Shown in pieces: positions 24,683 to 34,219 of a DNA stretch of 64,000 nt. A program made the translations under genes and the position numbers. Position 1 is the stretch's first letter, and each line of letters opens with the position of its first letter. The stretch covers positions 1-64,000 of the forward strand of contig CAZAQV010000016.1 of NCBI GenBank assembly GCA_964487255.1. Reading direction: 5' to 3'. A model generated the notes under the pieces. That model had not been told where the DNA came from, did no database searches, and saw only the letters and a program-made list of their open reading frames with translations. The DNA is from CAZAQV01 sp964487255. Its GTDB lineage: Bacteria > Myxococcota_A > Polyangia > Polyangiales > CAZAQV01.

Positions 24683-26052
24683 AGTAGTGGCACTACAAAT
24701 AGCACGTAGGCGATGGCCAGCACGATCTGAGCGAGCGCGAAGGGTAAGGCACGGATGACAAACTCGCCGAAGCCCATCGTGATTTTCTCTCTATGCATGA
24801 TAGTGACAGCGACGACGGTGCTCGCGGAACCGATCGGAGTCAGGTTGCCGCCCAGATTTGCGCCAAAGATGACCGACCACCAGAGTGTCGAATCGCTAGC
24901 CGTTCCCATCGACCCCAAGATCTTGGCGAGCATGGCGGCCAGAGGGATATTGTCAGTGACGGAGGAAAAAGCTGCTGCGCTGGCAAGCGTGGAGCCGACG
25001 CCGAGGTTGGGCCCCAGGTCGATGACGACGCGAAGACCGTCTCCGATGAGCGCGAGCACGTGTGCGTGTTCCATCACATTGATGACGACGAAAAGGGAGA
25101 TAAAAAAGAAGATCAGATCCCAGTCGAGTGCGCTGTAAAAGCGACCGACGCTGTTCTTAAAGCGCAGCAGCATGACGACGGCGTAGCCGAGCGCAACGAA
25201 GCCCATACCCAAGTCCGACACGTATGGAAGTGCTGAGGTTGTAGCGATGGTGACGATAAACGCCAGCGTCATGAAGGCAGAGAAGGCGAAAAAGCCGCGG
25301 CTTTCGATGCCGTCGTTCTCGTCGAAGCTCGCGACCAGTTCGCTTGCAGACCTTTGCTCTTCCGCCGAGCCGAGGCTATTGACCGAGAAGCGACGCTTGC
25401 CCATCAGCAAGGTCAGTGCCGTTGCCGCGACCACGAAAGGCGCCGCGACGACCAAAAATCGCATGAAGGAGATGCCGGCAGTCTGACCGACGATGATGTT
25501 GGGCACTGACGAGATGAGGGTGAGCAGGCCGCCAATGTTCGTCAGCAGCCCTTCGACGAGAAGAAAGCCTAGGAGTAAGTCGGTTCGTTTGAGCTTCTTG
25601 AGGGAGACGCCTGTCAGTGAGCCGACAATGATCATCGCGGTCACGTTGTTGAGCACCGCCGAGAAAATCACGGTCATGCTGCCGTAGTACATCAGGAGTT
25701 TCCAAGGGTCGCCGCCTGAGGCTTTGGTGAGCTTGATCGCAATCCAGGTAAAGAGACCCGACTGCGCGGTAATGTCGACGAACAGGCTCGAGCCGATGAT
25801 AATGGTAATCACGCCCCAGTCGATGCCCTGGATGTAGACGGGCATGCGAATGAGTTCGTCAAAGGTGTTCTCGACCGGCCCCAGCGGAAGCAGATGGAAG
25901 GCATCCGCCATAAACAAGGCGATGACCGCGTACACACTGACAATGAGCGACTTTTTGGCGTGGATTTTCTCTTCAATAGCGAGCGTGATCACCATCGCAG
26001 CGAGCACGCCGGCGAAGATCAGGGTGACGTAGAGCGGAACATCGTGATGCAT
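24679..26052 (-). CDS. NhaD/ArsB-type ion transporter
   Basis: 457 residues with about 11-12 hydrophobic segments, ion-transporter superfamily (NhaD/ArsB/CitMHS). Diagnostic loops: FSAVLNNVTAMIIVGSLTG (asparagine pair in the middle of the first half), GLLTNIGGLLTLISSVPNII, and the second-half copy SSVTDNIPLAAMLAKILG with GANLGGNLTPIGSAST. The inverted-topology halves are clear. NhaD-type Na+/H+ antiport is my best guess; an arsenite or anion role cannot be excluded. Adjacent to a universal stress protein and the lipid kinase in one run of genes. Confidence 0.85.
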   Translation of the reverse strand: MHHDVPLYVTLIFAGVLAAMVITLAIEEKIHAKKSLIVSVYAVIALFMADAFHLLPLGPVENTFDELIRMPVYIQGIDWGVITIIIGSSLFVDITAQSGLFTWIAIKLTKASGGDPWKLLMYYGSMTVIFSAVLNNVTAMIIVGSLTGVSLKKLKRTDLLLGFLLVEGLLTNIGGLLTLISSVPNIIVGQTAGISFMRFLVVAAPFVVAATALTLLMGKRRFSVNSLGSAEEQRSASELVASFDENDGIESRGFFAFSAFMTLAFIVTIATTSALPYVSDLGMGFVALGYAVVMLLRFKNSVGRFYSALDWDLIFFFISLFVVINVMEHAHVLALIGDGLRVVIDLGPNLGVGSTLASAAAFSSVTDNIPLAAMLAKILGSMGTASDSTLWWSVIFGANLGGNLTPIGSASTVVAVTIMHREKITMGFGEFVIRALPFALAQIVLAIAYVLFVVPLL

Positions 26053-26063
26053 GTGGCGCTTTC

Positions 26064-26921
26064 TCAGAGAAGGAAAATGGGCGTATGTCGCATGGCGATG
26101 ACCAGCGAACGGGCGGCGCCGTGCATGGCGACATTGCCGTCCTCATGGTCGTGAAAGACGAGCAGGTCGACTTCGTGCTCACGCGCGAGGTCTTCGTATT
26201 CGTGCACGCGGTGACCCATCCGTACTACCTCTTCGACCTGCAGCGGCAGGCCTGCCTTCTCGATGGCTTCCCGGCATCGTGTAACATAGTCGTGAGGCTC
26301 TTGGAGCAGCTGCTTTTGGATCAATGTGCGAGCTTCCTCGGTATCGATGCCCGGGATCTTCGCGATCGTGTCCATGTATCGCGCGAACACCACGTCGTCC
26401 TCGATATGCGTGAGCAGGAGTTTGGCGTTACGCTCGCTAAGTCGAACGGCCCAGTTGACAAGTGCAGCGTCGCCGGCGAGATGGTCGGTGACGACCATGA
26501 CCGAGTCTGTGCCGGTGTCTTTCCATTCTCGTTCCGGAAATTCATGGGGGTTTGGAATGACGACCACCGGGATGTCCACTTCACGGGTGAGCACATTGAG
26601 GTAGTGGCCAAGGCTATAAGGGTAACGCCAAGCTTCGTCTTTGAGGTTACGGTAGGTGACGACGAGGTCAGCGGGTTCTTTCTCGAGACGTTTGACCAGA
26701 TCGTACACATCGCCGTAGTCACCAGCGGACCAGGCGTTCCACTGTGGTTCGTCCCCGAGCGCCCGTTCGAGCCATTGACGCACGTCTGCGTGAAGTGAGC
26801 TGTGCGCTTCGTTCTGCAAGTCGTCGATCAGCAAAACCGAACGAACCGGGGGCGCATCGAGCACAAAACTCGGTTTGTCTGCTGCGCGAAAGGCGCTTTC
26901 AAACTCGTCCACCTTGAGCAT
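26064..26921 (-). CDS. tandem universal stress protein
   Basis: 285 residues in two Usp-like halves. The first (about 25-125) has VRSVLLIDDLQ and ends DIPVVVIPNPHEF; the second (about 138-285) has TDSVMVVTDHLAGDAALVNW and ends HGAARSLVIAMRHTPIFLL. The second half has HDHEDGNVAMHGAARS in the position of the ATP-binding G-2x-G-9x-G(S/T) motif, so the classical nucleotide motif is degenerate. Located 11 bases upstream of the transporter and 47 bases after hslO, suggesting a stress operon. Confidence 0.8.
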   Translation of the reverse strand: MLKVDEFESAFRAADKPSFVLDAPPVRSVLLIDDLQNEAHSSLHADVRQWLERALGDEPQWNAWSAGDYGDVYDLVKRLEKEPADLVVTYRNLKDEAWRYPYSLGHYLNVLTREVDIPVVVIPNPHEFPEREWKDTGTDSVMVVTDHLAGDAALVNWAVRLSERNAKLLLTHIEDDVVFARYMDTIAKIPGIDTEEARTLIQKQLLQEPHDYVTRCREAIEKAGLPLQVEEVVRMGHRVHEYEDLAREHEVDLLVFHDHEDGNVAMHGAARSLVIAMRHTPIFLL

Positions 26922-26968
26922 GGTGCTGCGAGTCTACGCACGTCAGGGGCCAACGCCAACACACGTTT

Positions 26969-27886
26969 CTATGAAGCTTCTTCGATAAGGGCTTTGAGCT
27001 GCTCGGGGCCGACGTGATAGACGGTATTGCAGTAGTCGCAGGTGAGTTCCACAACCTCACCGTCCTCGATCATAGATTTGATTTCTGTGCGAGGAAGCGT
27101 TGCGAGCGACGTCATGACCCGTACCAGGCTGCAGCTGCAACCTGACGAGAGCGGGCTCGACTCAAGGTCTGTGTAGGGCATGCCGTAGAGAATCTCTTCC
27201 ATCAGATGCTCGGCGCCGCGAATCGACTTGCCTAAGATGGCCTTGGCATCTTTGAAGTCCTTGAGGCGCTCTTGCATGATCATCCAGGTCGGCTCGTCGA
27301 GTTCAGGCAGAAGCTGCACGAGGTAGCCTCCCGCGGCTTCAACTTTTCCGTCCGCCATGCGCGTGCCCATACTAATGGCGCTGTCGATCTGCTCAGAGTC
27401 TTTCATGTAGACCTTCATCATCTCGGAGACCGTTGCCCCGACGGGGACTTCGATGGTGGAGCGATGAAGCTCGCCGTTTGGAAGAGAGCGCATGGTTTGA
27501 AGACGGGAACCCTTTCCGAGTTCGAAATGTGTCATGTCGCTCGGCACTCGCAGCAGGCCGCGGGAAGTGCCGTCGGGGTTGGAATCTGCGACAATTTGTG
27601 CTCTGGCATGCCTGTCGACGAGGATGATCTGCACGCGCTCAGAAGGTGACATGGTCTCGCGTACCAAGATGGCGGCGGTCGTCAGGTCGGCCAGTAACAG
27701 GGCGGGCTCACCGGTTGCGCCCTGCGCATCGAGCACTCCTTGCGTGGTTTGCGTCGTAATGGCGGTCATGACTCGAAAGCCGCCGTCGTTTGTCATCGCA
27801 CGTCGGATGCAATCCTGAACCGCTTCCGCAGACGCCTCGGGTTCCCCCTCGTTGGTTGGAGTGCCCACACTCGGAGTGTACGTCAC
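26969..27886 (-). CDS. hslO: Hsp33 redox-regulated chaperone
   Basis: 305 residues. N-terminal Hsp33 domain (RRAMTNDGGFRVMTAITTQT, LLADLTTAAILVRE, VQIILVDRHARAQIVADSN, GKGSRLQTMRSL) and a C-terminal redox switch with four cysteines, CSC in SSGCSCSLVRVM (about 245) and CDYC in ELTCDYCNTVYHVGPEQL (283-286). The first pair is C-x-C and the second C-x2-C, the usual zinc-binding pattern. Holdase activated by oxidation plus unfolding, cytoplasmic. The start overlaps the upstream lipoprotein gene's stop by 4 nt. Confidence 0.95.
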   Translation of the reverse strand: MTYTPSVGTPTNEGEPEASAEAVQDCIRRAMTNDGGFRVMTAITTQTTQGVLDAQGATGEPALLLADLTTAAILVRETMSPSERVQIILVDRHARAQIVADSNPDGTSRGLLRVPSDMTHFELGKGSRLQTMRSLPNGELHRSTIEVPVGATVSEMMKVYMKDSEQIDSAISMGTRMADGKVEAAGGYLVQLLPELDEPTWMIMQERLKDFKDAKAILGKSIRGAEHLMEEILYGMPYTDLESSPLSSGCSCSLVRVMTSLATLPRTEIKSMIEDGEVVELTCDYCNTVYHVGPEQLKALIEEAS

Positions 27887-29184
27887 TCTTCGGTTTGAGG
27901 CGAGAGAAGTGTGATCTCTCGAACGGTAAGTTCATCGCAGCCAAGACCTGCAACAACCGGCTGCTCGACGAAGATCAGGTTGCCGACGCTCTCGAAGCGA
28001 CGGATGGTGAGGGGGTTGCTCGCGGTGCGGTTGCTGTCGGGCACGAGCAGAGTTCTGGTCAGGCGATCGAACGTACCCGAACCAAAGCCAAGTTGATCTC
28101 CCACCGAGGAACCCACAATCCGCGTGACCTGGGTCCGCATATCGATCGCGATGAGTTGGCTCTCGATCTGAGTTGCTTCGTCACCCTCGCTAAGGCCTAC
28201 CACCGCGACGTGTCCACCACCGAGCGCAATGGCGCCGTGCTGGGGTGGCAGCACCGACGTGTCAGATTCGGCCGCCCAGACTTCCATCACTTGTCGCGTG
28301 AGCACGTCCAACAAGACAACGCCCGACGTTGTGCGACGTCCTTCCGGGCTCTGAAAGGTTGAACCTTTGCAGACGATGAGGACCTGCGAGGGCTCGTCGG
28401 GGACATCACGCACTTCTCCGCAGTTGCGCAGCGGGTCGAGCTCGACGACGCTGACCCTTTGGTCGGCAGTGCTCACAAGTGCGATTGCACCGGGACCCGC
28501 GACGACAAAATCTAAAGAAAGTCGTGCGAGACCCACCGCGACAATTCCGTCCTCGCTTCCCTCTTCGAGCGGCGTGAAGACCATGCGGTCCGGCCGGGCG
28601 TAGATCTGCTGCCCTTCGAAGGTCGTGTTTGCCACATCGAGTTCGATGGTGTCGAGAATCTGTCCGCTTGGCCGCGCGATGACCGCGATGTCGCTGCCCC
28701 GGTTCTGCCCGTTCAAAGGTTCGGTATTGGGGTTGTGGCGCGTCACCCAATAGCGGTCGTTGCCAACAGCAAGCATGTCGTGGGGGTTTGCACTGAACGT
28801 GGAGCCGTCGCTGCCGATTGGGCTCACGCGAGATTGCTGCTCGACGAACCACGTCCTGCGGCTGACGTCGGTGATGAGGTCGGCGCCGAGTCGTTCCACG
28901 TAAAGCAGGCGTTCGTCGGGCTGGGAATTGGCCAGTACCACGTCGCCGCTCAGCGCTGTAAGTGCGCCCGCAGGCACGGAGCCGGAGCTGATGAGTGGTG
29001 GATTGATGATTTCACCTTGTGCGTCGAGCACCCCCAACACCGACGTTGTAAAGTCACCCGCGATGAACGCAAAGCGCTCGGGCCGCGCGGGCGGAGCGAG
29101 TATGGCGTCGAAGCACTGCGTCTGCCGGCAACCAGCCAATACGCTTAGCAGTGAGAGAACGAAGAGGGGGAGGAGCAGTTTCAT
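27883..29184 (-). CDS. lipoprotein with beta-propeller-like sequence
   Basis: 433 residues. Signal peptide MKLLLPLFVLSLLSVLAGC (lipobox LAGC). The rest is strand-rich with recurrent short hydrophobic strands separated by Gly/Asp turns, such as FAFIAGDFTTSVLGVLDA, VVAGPGAIALVSTADQRVSV, GAIALGGGHVAVVGLSEGD and RTLLVPDSNRTASN. This suggests a seven- or eight-bladed propeller (YVTN/WD40-like), but no family signature is clear. Envelope-anchored, function unknown. The overlap with hslO is probably only transcriptional convenience. Confidence 0.7.
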   Translation of the reverse strand: MKLLLPLFVLSLLSVLAGCRQTQCFDAILAPPARPERFAFIAGDFTTSVLGVLDAQGEIINPPLISSGSVPAGALTALSGDVVLANSQPDERLLYVERLGADLITDVSRRTWFVEQQSRVSPIGSDGSTFSANPHDMLAVGNDRYWVTRHNPNTEPLNGQNRGSDIAVIARPSGQILDTIELDVANTTFEGQQIYARPDRMVFTPLEEGSEDGIVAVGLARLSLDFVVAGPGAIALVSTADQRVSVVELDPLRNCGEVRDVPDEPSQVLIVCKGSTFQSPEGRRTTSGVVLLDVLTRQVMEVWAAESDTSVLPPQHGAIALGGGHVAVVGLSEGDEATQIESQLIAIDMRTQVTRIVGSSVGDQLGFGSGTFDRLTRTLLVPDSNRTASNPLTIRRFESVGNLIFVEQPVVAGLGCDELTVREITLLSPQTEE

Positions 29185-29247
29185 GTCGAGCCGACGCTCT
29201 CATAGCATACGCGAACCGTGCGACGCGACCGACGGTTCCAGGGTGGT

Positions 29248-31218
29248 TTAGGGGGCGAGTTTGCCGCTCAAAAGAAGCGTGAAGGAACGTCCAGGCAGCG
29301 GAAACCCGACCAAGTCCTGACGTTGTTGGTCGAGGATGTTCTCGATGCGAAAAACGAGCTCTGTGTGTGATGTGACCGTCGCACGCACGCCAGCGCCAAG
29401 TAGGCTACGTGCGGGAAGTTCGACAAGGTTTGCATCGTCGAGATAGTTGGCGGATAGATAGTAGAAGTCGACGTAGCTACGCCCACTTACGACGCCCCAC
29501 ATGAACTCCGGACCCTCGATGCGTGCGTAGAGATGAAAAGGAGGTCGCAGCGGCAAATTCTGCGCGTCGGGATTGACCGCACGCAGCCAGCCCGTTGCAA
29601 CCGTGATGTTGGACAAGTTCGACACGGAAGCCTGCGCGCCAAGTTCGGCGCCGACGACACGAGCGCGGTCCGTGTTCCTGGGTACGGCTTGGTACTGGCT
29701 GTTGATCGAATAGCGAATCAGATCTTGCACGAAGTTCGCATAGGCTCGTAGCGAGATGTGTCCGCGCCAATTGCTACCGCTTGCTTCCGAACGAATGCCA
29801 AGGTCGAACTCGGTCGCACGTTCCGCATCGAGGTTCGCGTTTCCCTTGAGAAACGCGCGGTCGCCGAAGAGTTCGCTCACGTTTGGGGTGCGCATCAGGT
29901 GCGCGGCGGAGGCCGAGATGTACACGCCGGGCATCGGCTCGAGGCCCGCAGCCAACCGAAAACCCGGCACCCATTGCTCGCTGTTTGCTTCTGGCGCAGA
30001 AGTCTCGAGGTCACGCAGCGAAGCCTGTTGGTAGCTGATGCGTAGCTGTGGACGGATGTCGAATCGCATGCCGGCCAAACGCGTTTCGATTGCGGGCTCA
30101 AGCGCGACATCGACGCGGTTTTGCTCCGAGTCGGGAACCTGGGTTCGACGGAGGCTATCGTGCGGCGCGAACTGGAAGTGCGAAAAGCGCAGGCTGGCCG
30201 TACCCACCAGCCAGGGAAGCCAGCGTTGCTCAGCGCTTAGGTGACTGCTCAGCGATGTCTGAGCGTCGTCACTTTGGCGGGGCGCAAGCGCCACCTCCGC
30301 GTAAGGATCGCTGAAGACCTGTCGACGATGGCCGAGTCCGAGTGCGGCTTCCAGCCGGGTATCATTGTGAGGTTGGAAGCTGTAGCCCAGCGCCAGATGA
30401 CCGAGCTGTAGGCGACGGTGGGTAAAGCTTGTCGGCTGCGCGACCGGTCCGGGGACGCCTCCGGTGCGTTCGTAACCAAGCCCGACCACTCGAACACCAT
30501 GGTCGCCGTCGCGCATTCGTGCGGCGAGCAGAACTTGGCCTTCGAGGAGGTCTGCGTTTTGGCGCGTGCGTGTCGATTCGTCACCGGGTGCAAAAGGCGT
30601 TGGGTCGAAAGTAAAGTTGTAGTCCCCGCTGTGACTGCGCAAAAAGACGTGTGAACTCCAATCCCAGCCGCCTCCGCTGAGCGAAACGCGCGCGGCGCTC
30701 CGGCGTTCGCCATAAGAGCCGCCTCCGAGCTGCAGTTTCGCTTCGGTCTTTCCTTCGCCATGAGGCAGTAGGTTGATCGTTCCGCCGATTGCGCCGAGCG
30801 TGATCCAACTCGGGGCGCTGCCGCGATAGACGTGGATGCGGTCGAAGGCCTCGAGCCGCAGCGTGCTGAGGTCAGGACCTCCGGAGATGGGTCCGCTCAG
30901 CGGCAGACCGTCAACGAGTAGTTCAGTGTGTGCGGTCGCCGTGCCTCGAATCGAAACCGATGAACGGGCTCCGGCGCCGCCGAGTCGTTGCGGGGTGAGT
31001 CCCTCCGCGTCGCGAAGCACGGTGTCTGCGTCGGCTTCTCGTAAGGGGTGTGAGTCGAGGTCGACCTCCGAGGCGGCCGCTGTCGCGTCCCGCTCGTCGA
31101 TGCCGGCACGCGGGCGCTCGACGGCGGCTTTCGCGCCAAATTCCAGCTCGTCCTGAGCCGTCACGGCGCTGCACGGAAGCACGGCGATGAGCAGCCAAAG
31201 TGGGGTCGACGGATGCAT
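29248..31218 (-). CDS. TonB-dependent outer-membrane receptor
   Basis: 656 residues from ATG 31218 (MHPSTPLWLLIAVLPCSAV, signal peptide ending near TAQ). A longer frame upstream would overlap the divergent gene and lacks family features. The plug domain is about 60-180: DADTVLRDAEGLTPQRLGG, SSVSIRGTATAHTELLVDGL and IHVYRGSAPSWI. The 22-strand barrel follows (for example VYISASAAHLMRTPNVSELF and the TonB-receptor C-terminal pattern VFRIENILDQQRQDLVGF). Likely imports an iron chelate, haem or cobalamin, consistent with the ABC importer 1.2 kb away. Starts only 37 bases from the divergent lipoprotein gene. Confidence 0.92.
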   Translation of the reverse strand: MHPSTPLWLLIAVLPCSAVTAQDELEFGAKAAVERPRAGIDERDATAAASEVDLDSHPLREADADTVLRDAEGLTPQRLGGAGARSSVSIRGTATAHTELLVDGLPLSGPISGGPDLSTLRLEAFDRIHVYRGSAPSWITLGAIGGTINLLPHGEGKTEAKLQLGGGSYGERRSAARVSLSGGGWDWSSHVFLRSHSGDYNFTFDPTPFAPGDESTRTRQNADLLEGQVLLAARMRDGDHGVRVVGLGYERTGGVPGPVAQPTSFTHRRLQLGHLALGYSFQPHNDTRLEAALGLGHRRQVFSDPYAEVALAPRQSDDAQTSLSSHLSAEQRWLPWLVGTASLRFSHFQFAPHDSLRRTQVPDSEQNRVDVALEPAIETRLAGMRFDIRPQLRISYQQASLRDLETSAPEANSEQWVPGFRLAAGLEPMPGVYISASAAHLMRTPNVSELFGDRAFLKGNANLDAERATEFDLGIRSEASGSNWRGHISLRAYANFVQDLIRYSINSQYQAVPRNTDRARVVGAELGAQASVSNLSNITVATGWLRAVNPDAQNLPLRPPFHLYARIEGPEFMWGVVSGRSYVDFYYLSANYLDDANLVELPARSLLGAGVRATVTSHTELVFRIENILDQQRQDLVGFPLPGRSFTLLLSGKLAP

Positions 31219-31255
31219 GCTCGGGTCGTCTGCTATATCACGGGCTGTGCAACAA

Positions 31256-32428
31256 ATGCGCCCTCCTACCCGAGCGCGGCTCGTTCCGTGTCTTGTCCTG
31301 GTTACACTGAGCATGTCGTCGTGTGCCAAAGAGGACGATGCCGACTCGGAGCCTGCCCCGTTTACCGGCTGTCCGAGCACGCAGGTCTTGGTGACCACAA
31401 GCGACGGCCGGGTGGGCGAGTTGGCCGTGTTAGATCCCGATCGAAGCGAGATTCGCGTTGCTTCCGCGTCCAACGACGACCCGGACACCGTTCCAGCCCG
31501 TCTCGGCTGCACCCCGGTCTTACTGGAGCGATCACGAGGACGAATCAAGATTCAGTCACGCGAGGACCCTCTGACGACGGAGGGCTTGATCGACGTCAAC
31601 CCGAGTGGCGAGCGCGGCTCCTATAAGGCGAATCCATTACGCGTCATTCAAGTCGCACATCGCAAAGCGTATGCGCTGCTCGGGCAAGTCAACGAGGTCA
31701 TCATCTTTGACCCCGACTCGGTCGCTATCACAGGAACGATCAATCTAAGCGCGTTGGCGTTTACAGCCGATACGGACGGACTCGTAGACGTCCTCGATGC
31801 GATCGCGATCGGCGATTACCTGTTTGTTGCGCTCGGCCAGTATTGGTTCGAGCAAAGCGCCGGACAGCCCCCGCGAATTGTTTTTGGGGGTAGTGAGATC
31901 GCGGTCATTGATACCCGAGACGATTCGTTGATCGATGTCGACCCTTCTACCCGTGCCTTTGACGGGATCGCGCTCGAGATGCAGAACCCGCGTCGCGGCA
32001 TGATGAGCGACGGCAAGACTTTGTGGGTTGTGGCTTCCGGTGCGCAGGGCGCAGAGCAGCCCGTCCTCGATGGCGGCATCGAGGCCATCGACCTCGCCAC
32101 CTTAGGCTCCAAAGGCGTAGTGTTTTCGGAGATGGAACTCGGAGCAGAGTTGATGGGGGCTGTCCGCACCGATGCAGGGGTGTGGTGGGTGCTTGCCAAT
32201 GACGAGGTGCTTGCACTCTCTTTAGCAGATGCGACTTTACGCGAGCGCATCGCCCAAGGGGTCGACGATATGGCGCGTGTGGAAGGTTCGCTCTACGCCT
32301 GGGCGGGGCCCGGGGCGTTTGAGGGTCTTCGGCGTTTCGAGCTTGCGAGCGGGGACGAGACGACCACGGGGCCCACATCCTGGTTTGTTGGTGACCTCCC
32401 GGTGGTGGGCGTAGCCGGGATACCTTGA
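31256..32428 (+). CDS. hypothetical lipoprotein between TonB receptor and ABC importer
   Basis: 390 residues from ATG 31256 (MRPPTRARLVPCLVLVTLSM, lipobox SMSSC at about residue 23); GTG 31247 in frame is an alternative. Strand-rich with repeats such as QVLVTTSDGRVGELAVLDPD, GQVNEVIIFDPDSVAITGTI and SEIAVIDTRDDSLIDVDPST, consistent with a beta-propeller. The order VxVIDxxDxS repeats through the chain. Its position next to a TonB receptor and importer suggests a surface or periplasmic partner in uptake, but no family is recognised. Confidence 0.72.
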   Translation: MRPPTRARLVPCLVLVTLSMSSCAKEDDADSEPAPFTGCPSTQVLVTTSDGRVGELAVLDPDRSEIRVASASNDDPDTVPARLGCTPVLLERSRGRIKIQSREDPLTTEGLIDVNPSGERGSYKANPLRVIQVAHRKAYALLGQVNEVIIFDPDSVAITGTINLSALAFTADTDGLVDVLDAIAIGDYLFVALGQYWFEQSAGQPPRIVFGGSEIAVIDTRDDSLIDVDPSTRAFDGIALEMQNPRRGMMSDGKTLWVVASGAQGAEQPVLDGGIEAIDLATLGSKGVVFSEMELGAELMGAVRTDAGVWWVLANDEVLALSLADATLRERIAQGVDDMARVEGSLYAWAGPGAFEGLRRFELASGDETTTGPTSWFVGDLPVVGVAGIP

Positions 32429-32444
32429 GTCGCCTGGTGTTCGG

Positions 32445-33236
32445 TTAGTCCGCTGGACTCTCGCGCTCGATGGCGCGGATGAAGTCCACGCGGGCCGGAG
32501 CTTCGAGCGAGACCTTCGCTTCCATGGCAAAACAGTTGGCGATGGCCTCTTCGGTGATGACCTGTTGCGGTTCGCCTTGGCAAACCTGTCCCGCGTGCAC
32601 GAGCGCGATCGAGTCCGCATAGCGACAAGCGAGCTGGAGGTCGTGTACGATGAGCACGATACCCCGGCCTGCTCGAGCCAACGTTTGAAGGGTTTCAAAA
32701 GTACGCCAGATGTGTGCGGGGTCGAGGTTGTTCGCCGGTTCATCGAGCAAGATGAAATCGGTGTCTTGTGCGATGGCACGCGCTAGGATGGTGCGCTGAA
32801 GTTCGCCACCAGAAAGTGTCCCGACTTGCCGGTGACGCAGCGCTTGCACCTCCATCTGCGTAAGCGCTCGTTCCAGCTGTTGCATGTCCTCGGGTGCGTA
32901 CCCACGCCAAGGCGAGCGGTGCGGGTAGCGACCGAGCAGAACGAAGTCTTCGACGAGCTGTTCGGGTGGCACCGTGATGGACTGAGGCAAAAACGCGAGG
33001 CGTCGCGCCAGGTCTCGTCGCGGCAGCTCGAGTACGGCTTTGCCTGCCAATGTTGCCTGGCCGCGGTCGGGACGCAGGATGCCTGCGAGAGCGCGCAGGA
33101 GCGTGGTTTTACCTGCACCGTTGGGTCCAATCACCGCTGTGATATGACCAGGGTGGGCTTCGAGTGAGGCATCCTCAAGAACGCGGTGCTTGCCAAAAGC
33201 GTGTGCGATGCCCTCTGCGCGCAGGACGATCTTCAC
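32445..33236 (-). CDS. ABC transporter ATPase, FecE/BtuD-type
   Basis: 263 residues from GTG 33236, which overlaps the permease stop (GTGA). The frame is open far upstream but the residues there are not ABC-like. Walker A GPNGAGKTT (37-45), Q-loop FLPQS (82-86), signature LSGGELQRTILARAI (141-155), Walker B ILLDEPANNLDP (162-173) and H-loop VLIVHDLQLA. The LSGGELQR variant is typical of the iron-siderophore/haem/cobalamin class. The energy unit for the adjacent FecCD-type permease. Confidence 0.93.
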   Translation of the reverse strand: MKIVLRAEGIAHAFGKHRVLEDASLEAHPGHITAVIGPNGAGKTTLLRALAGILRPDRGQATLAGKAVLELPRRDLARRLAFLPQSITVPPEQLVEDFVLLGRYPHRSPWRGYAPEDMQQLERALTQMEVQALRHRQVGTLSGGELQRTILARAIAQDTDFILLDEPANNLDPAHIWRTFETLQTLARAGRGIVLIVHDLQLACRYADSIALVHAGQVCQGEPQQVITEEAIANCFAMEAKVSLEAPARVDFIRAIERESPAD

Positions 33237-34219
33237 GATGGGTGCCTCCGCAGCAGCAGATAGATGAAGTACGGACCACCGATCGCCGATGTAAGCACGC
33301 CCAGGCGAAGGTCGAGTTGGGCGGCAGTTCGGGAGATACAGTCCGCGGCGATGACCAGTCCAGCGCCCAGCCAGCAAGACCGAAAGACGAGTTCTCGGGT
33401 GGAGCGCGCACCGCTGCGCCGGGCAATGTGCGGAACGACCAAGCCGACGAAACCGATGACGCCGCCGACCGCAACGGTCACGCCGGTGAGCGCGGCGATG
33501 GCAACGCATACGTAGAGTGTCGTGCGGCCGACATCGACGCCGAGACCCAATGCGGAGTCGTGTCCGCTTGCGAGCGCGTCGAGTTCGCGTCCGTAGAACA
33601 GCAGCGCCGTGCTTCCGAGCGTCACGGGTAGGGCGGCGATCCACACGTGCTCCCAGCTGCGGCCGTCGAGGCCTCCCATCAGCCATGCAAGGAGTTCGCG
33701 ACCGACTTCCCAGCGACTGAGCGAAAGGGACAGCACGAGGGCGCAAAGAGCCGAAGCCACCGTTGAAACGGCCAAGCCGGCGAGCAGCAGGGTTGTTCCT
33801 TCGCGGCTTTGTCTACGTCGGCCGATGTAGAGCACGATTATCAATGCCAGAGAGGCTCCCATCAGTGCAGCGACGGGGACGGCAGCGACGGCAAGGCTGG
33901 TGGGTAAGAGATAAAGAGCCAGTACGGCCAAGCACGCCGCGCCGGGGGCCGCGCCGAGCAAACCTGGGTCCGCTAAGGGGTTGCGAAACAGCCCCTGCAT
34001 GGCAGCGCCTGAGGCCGCTAGGCCGATGCCGCACAGGCCGGCAAGCACAACGCGAGGGGCTCGGATATCGAGCAGCAAGATGCGCATCCATGCTGGTGCC
34101 TCGCCGGTGGCCAAAAGGGACCACGCTTCGAAGGTACTGTGTTTTCCTGCAAACGAAGGAATCGCGAGGGCGATGAGGATGACGCCAAACAGCGACAGGA
34201 ACACGAGTGCGCGCGTCAC
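33233..34219 (-). CDS. FecCD/BtuC-type ABC permease
   Basis: 328 residues, about 9-10 membrane helices. MTRALVFLSLFGVILIALAI at the start; the FecCD hallmark DIRAPRVVLAGLCGIGLAAS and GAAMQGLFRNPLADPGLLG, ALGLGVDVGRTTLYVCVAIA and VGGVIGFVGLVVPHIARR are present. Forms a dimer for import of iron-siderophore, haem or vitamin B12. Overlaps its neighbours by 4 nt on both sides, so the three-gene set is one transcript with coupled translation. Confidence 0.95.
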   Translation of the reverse strand: MTRALVFLSLFGVILIALAIPSFAGKHSTFEAWSLLATGEAPAWMRILLLDIRAPRVVLAGLCGIGLAASGAAMQGLFRNPLADPGLLGAAPGAACLAVLALYLLPTSLAVAAVPVAALMGASLALIIVLYIGRRRQSREGTTLLLAGLAVSTVASALCALVLSLSLSRWEVGRELLAWLMGGLDGRSWEHVWIAALPVTLGSTALLFYGRELDALASGHDSALGLGVDVGRTTLYVCVAIAALTGVTVAVGGVIGFVGLVVPHIARRSGARSTRELVFRSCWLGAGLVIAADCISRTAAQLDLRLGVLTSAIGGPYFIYLLLRRHPS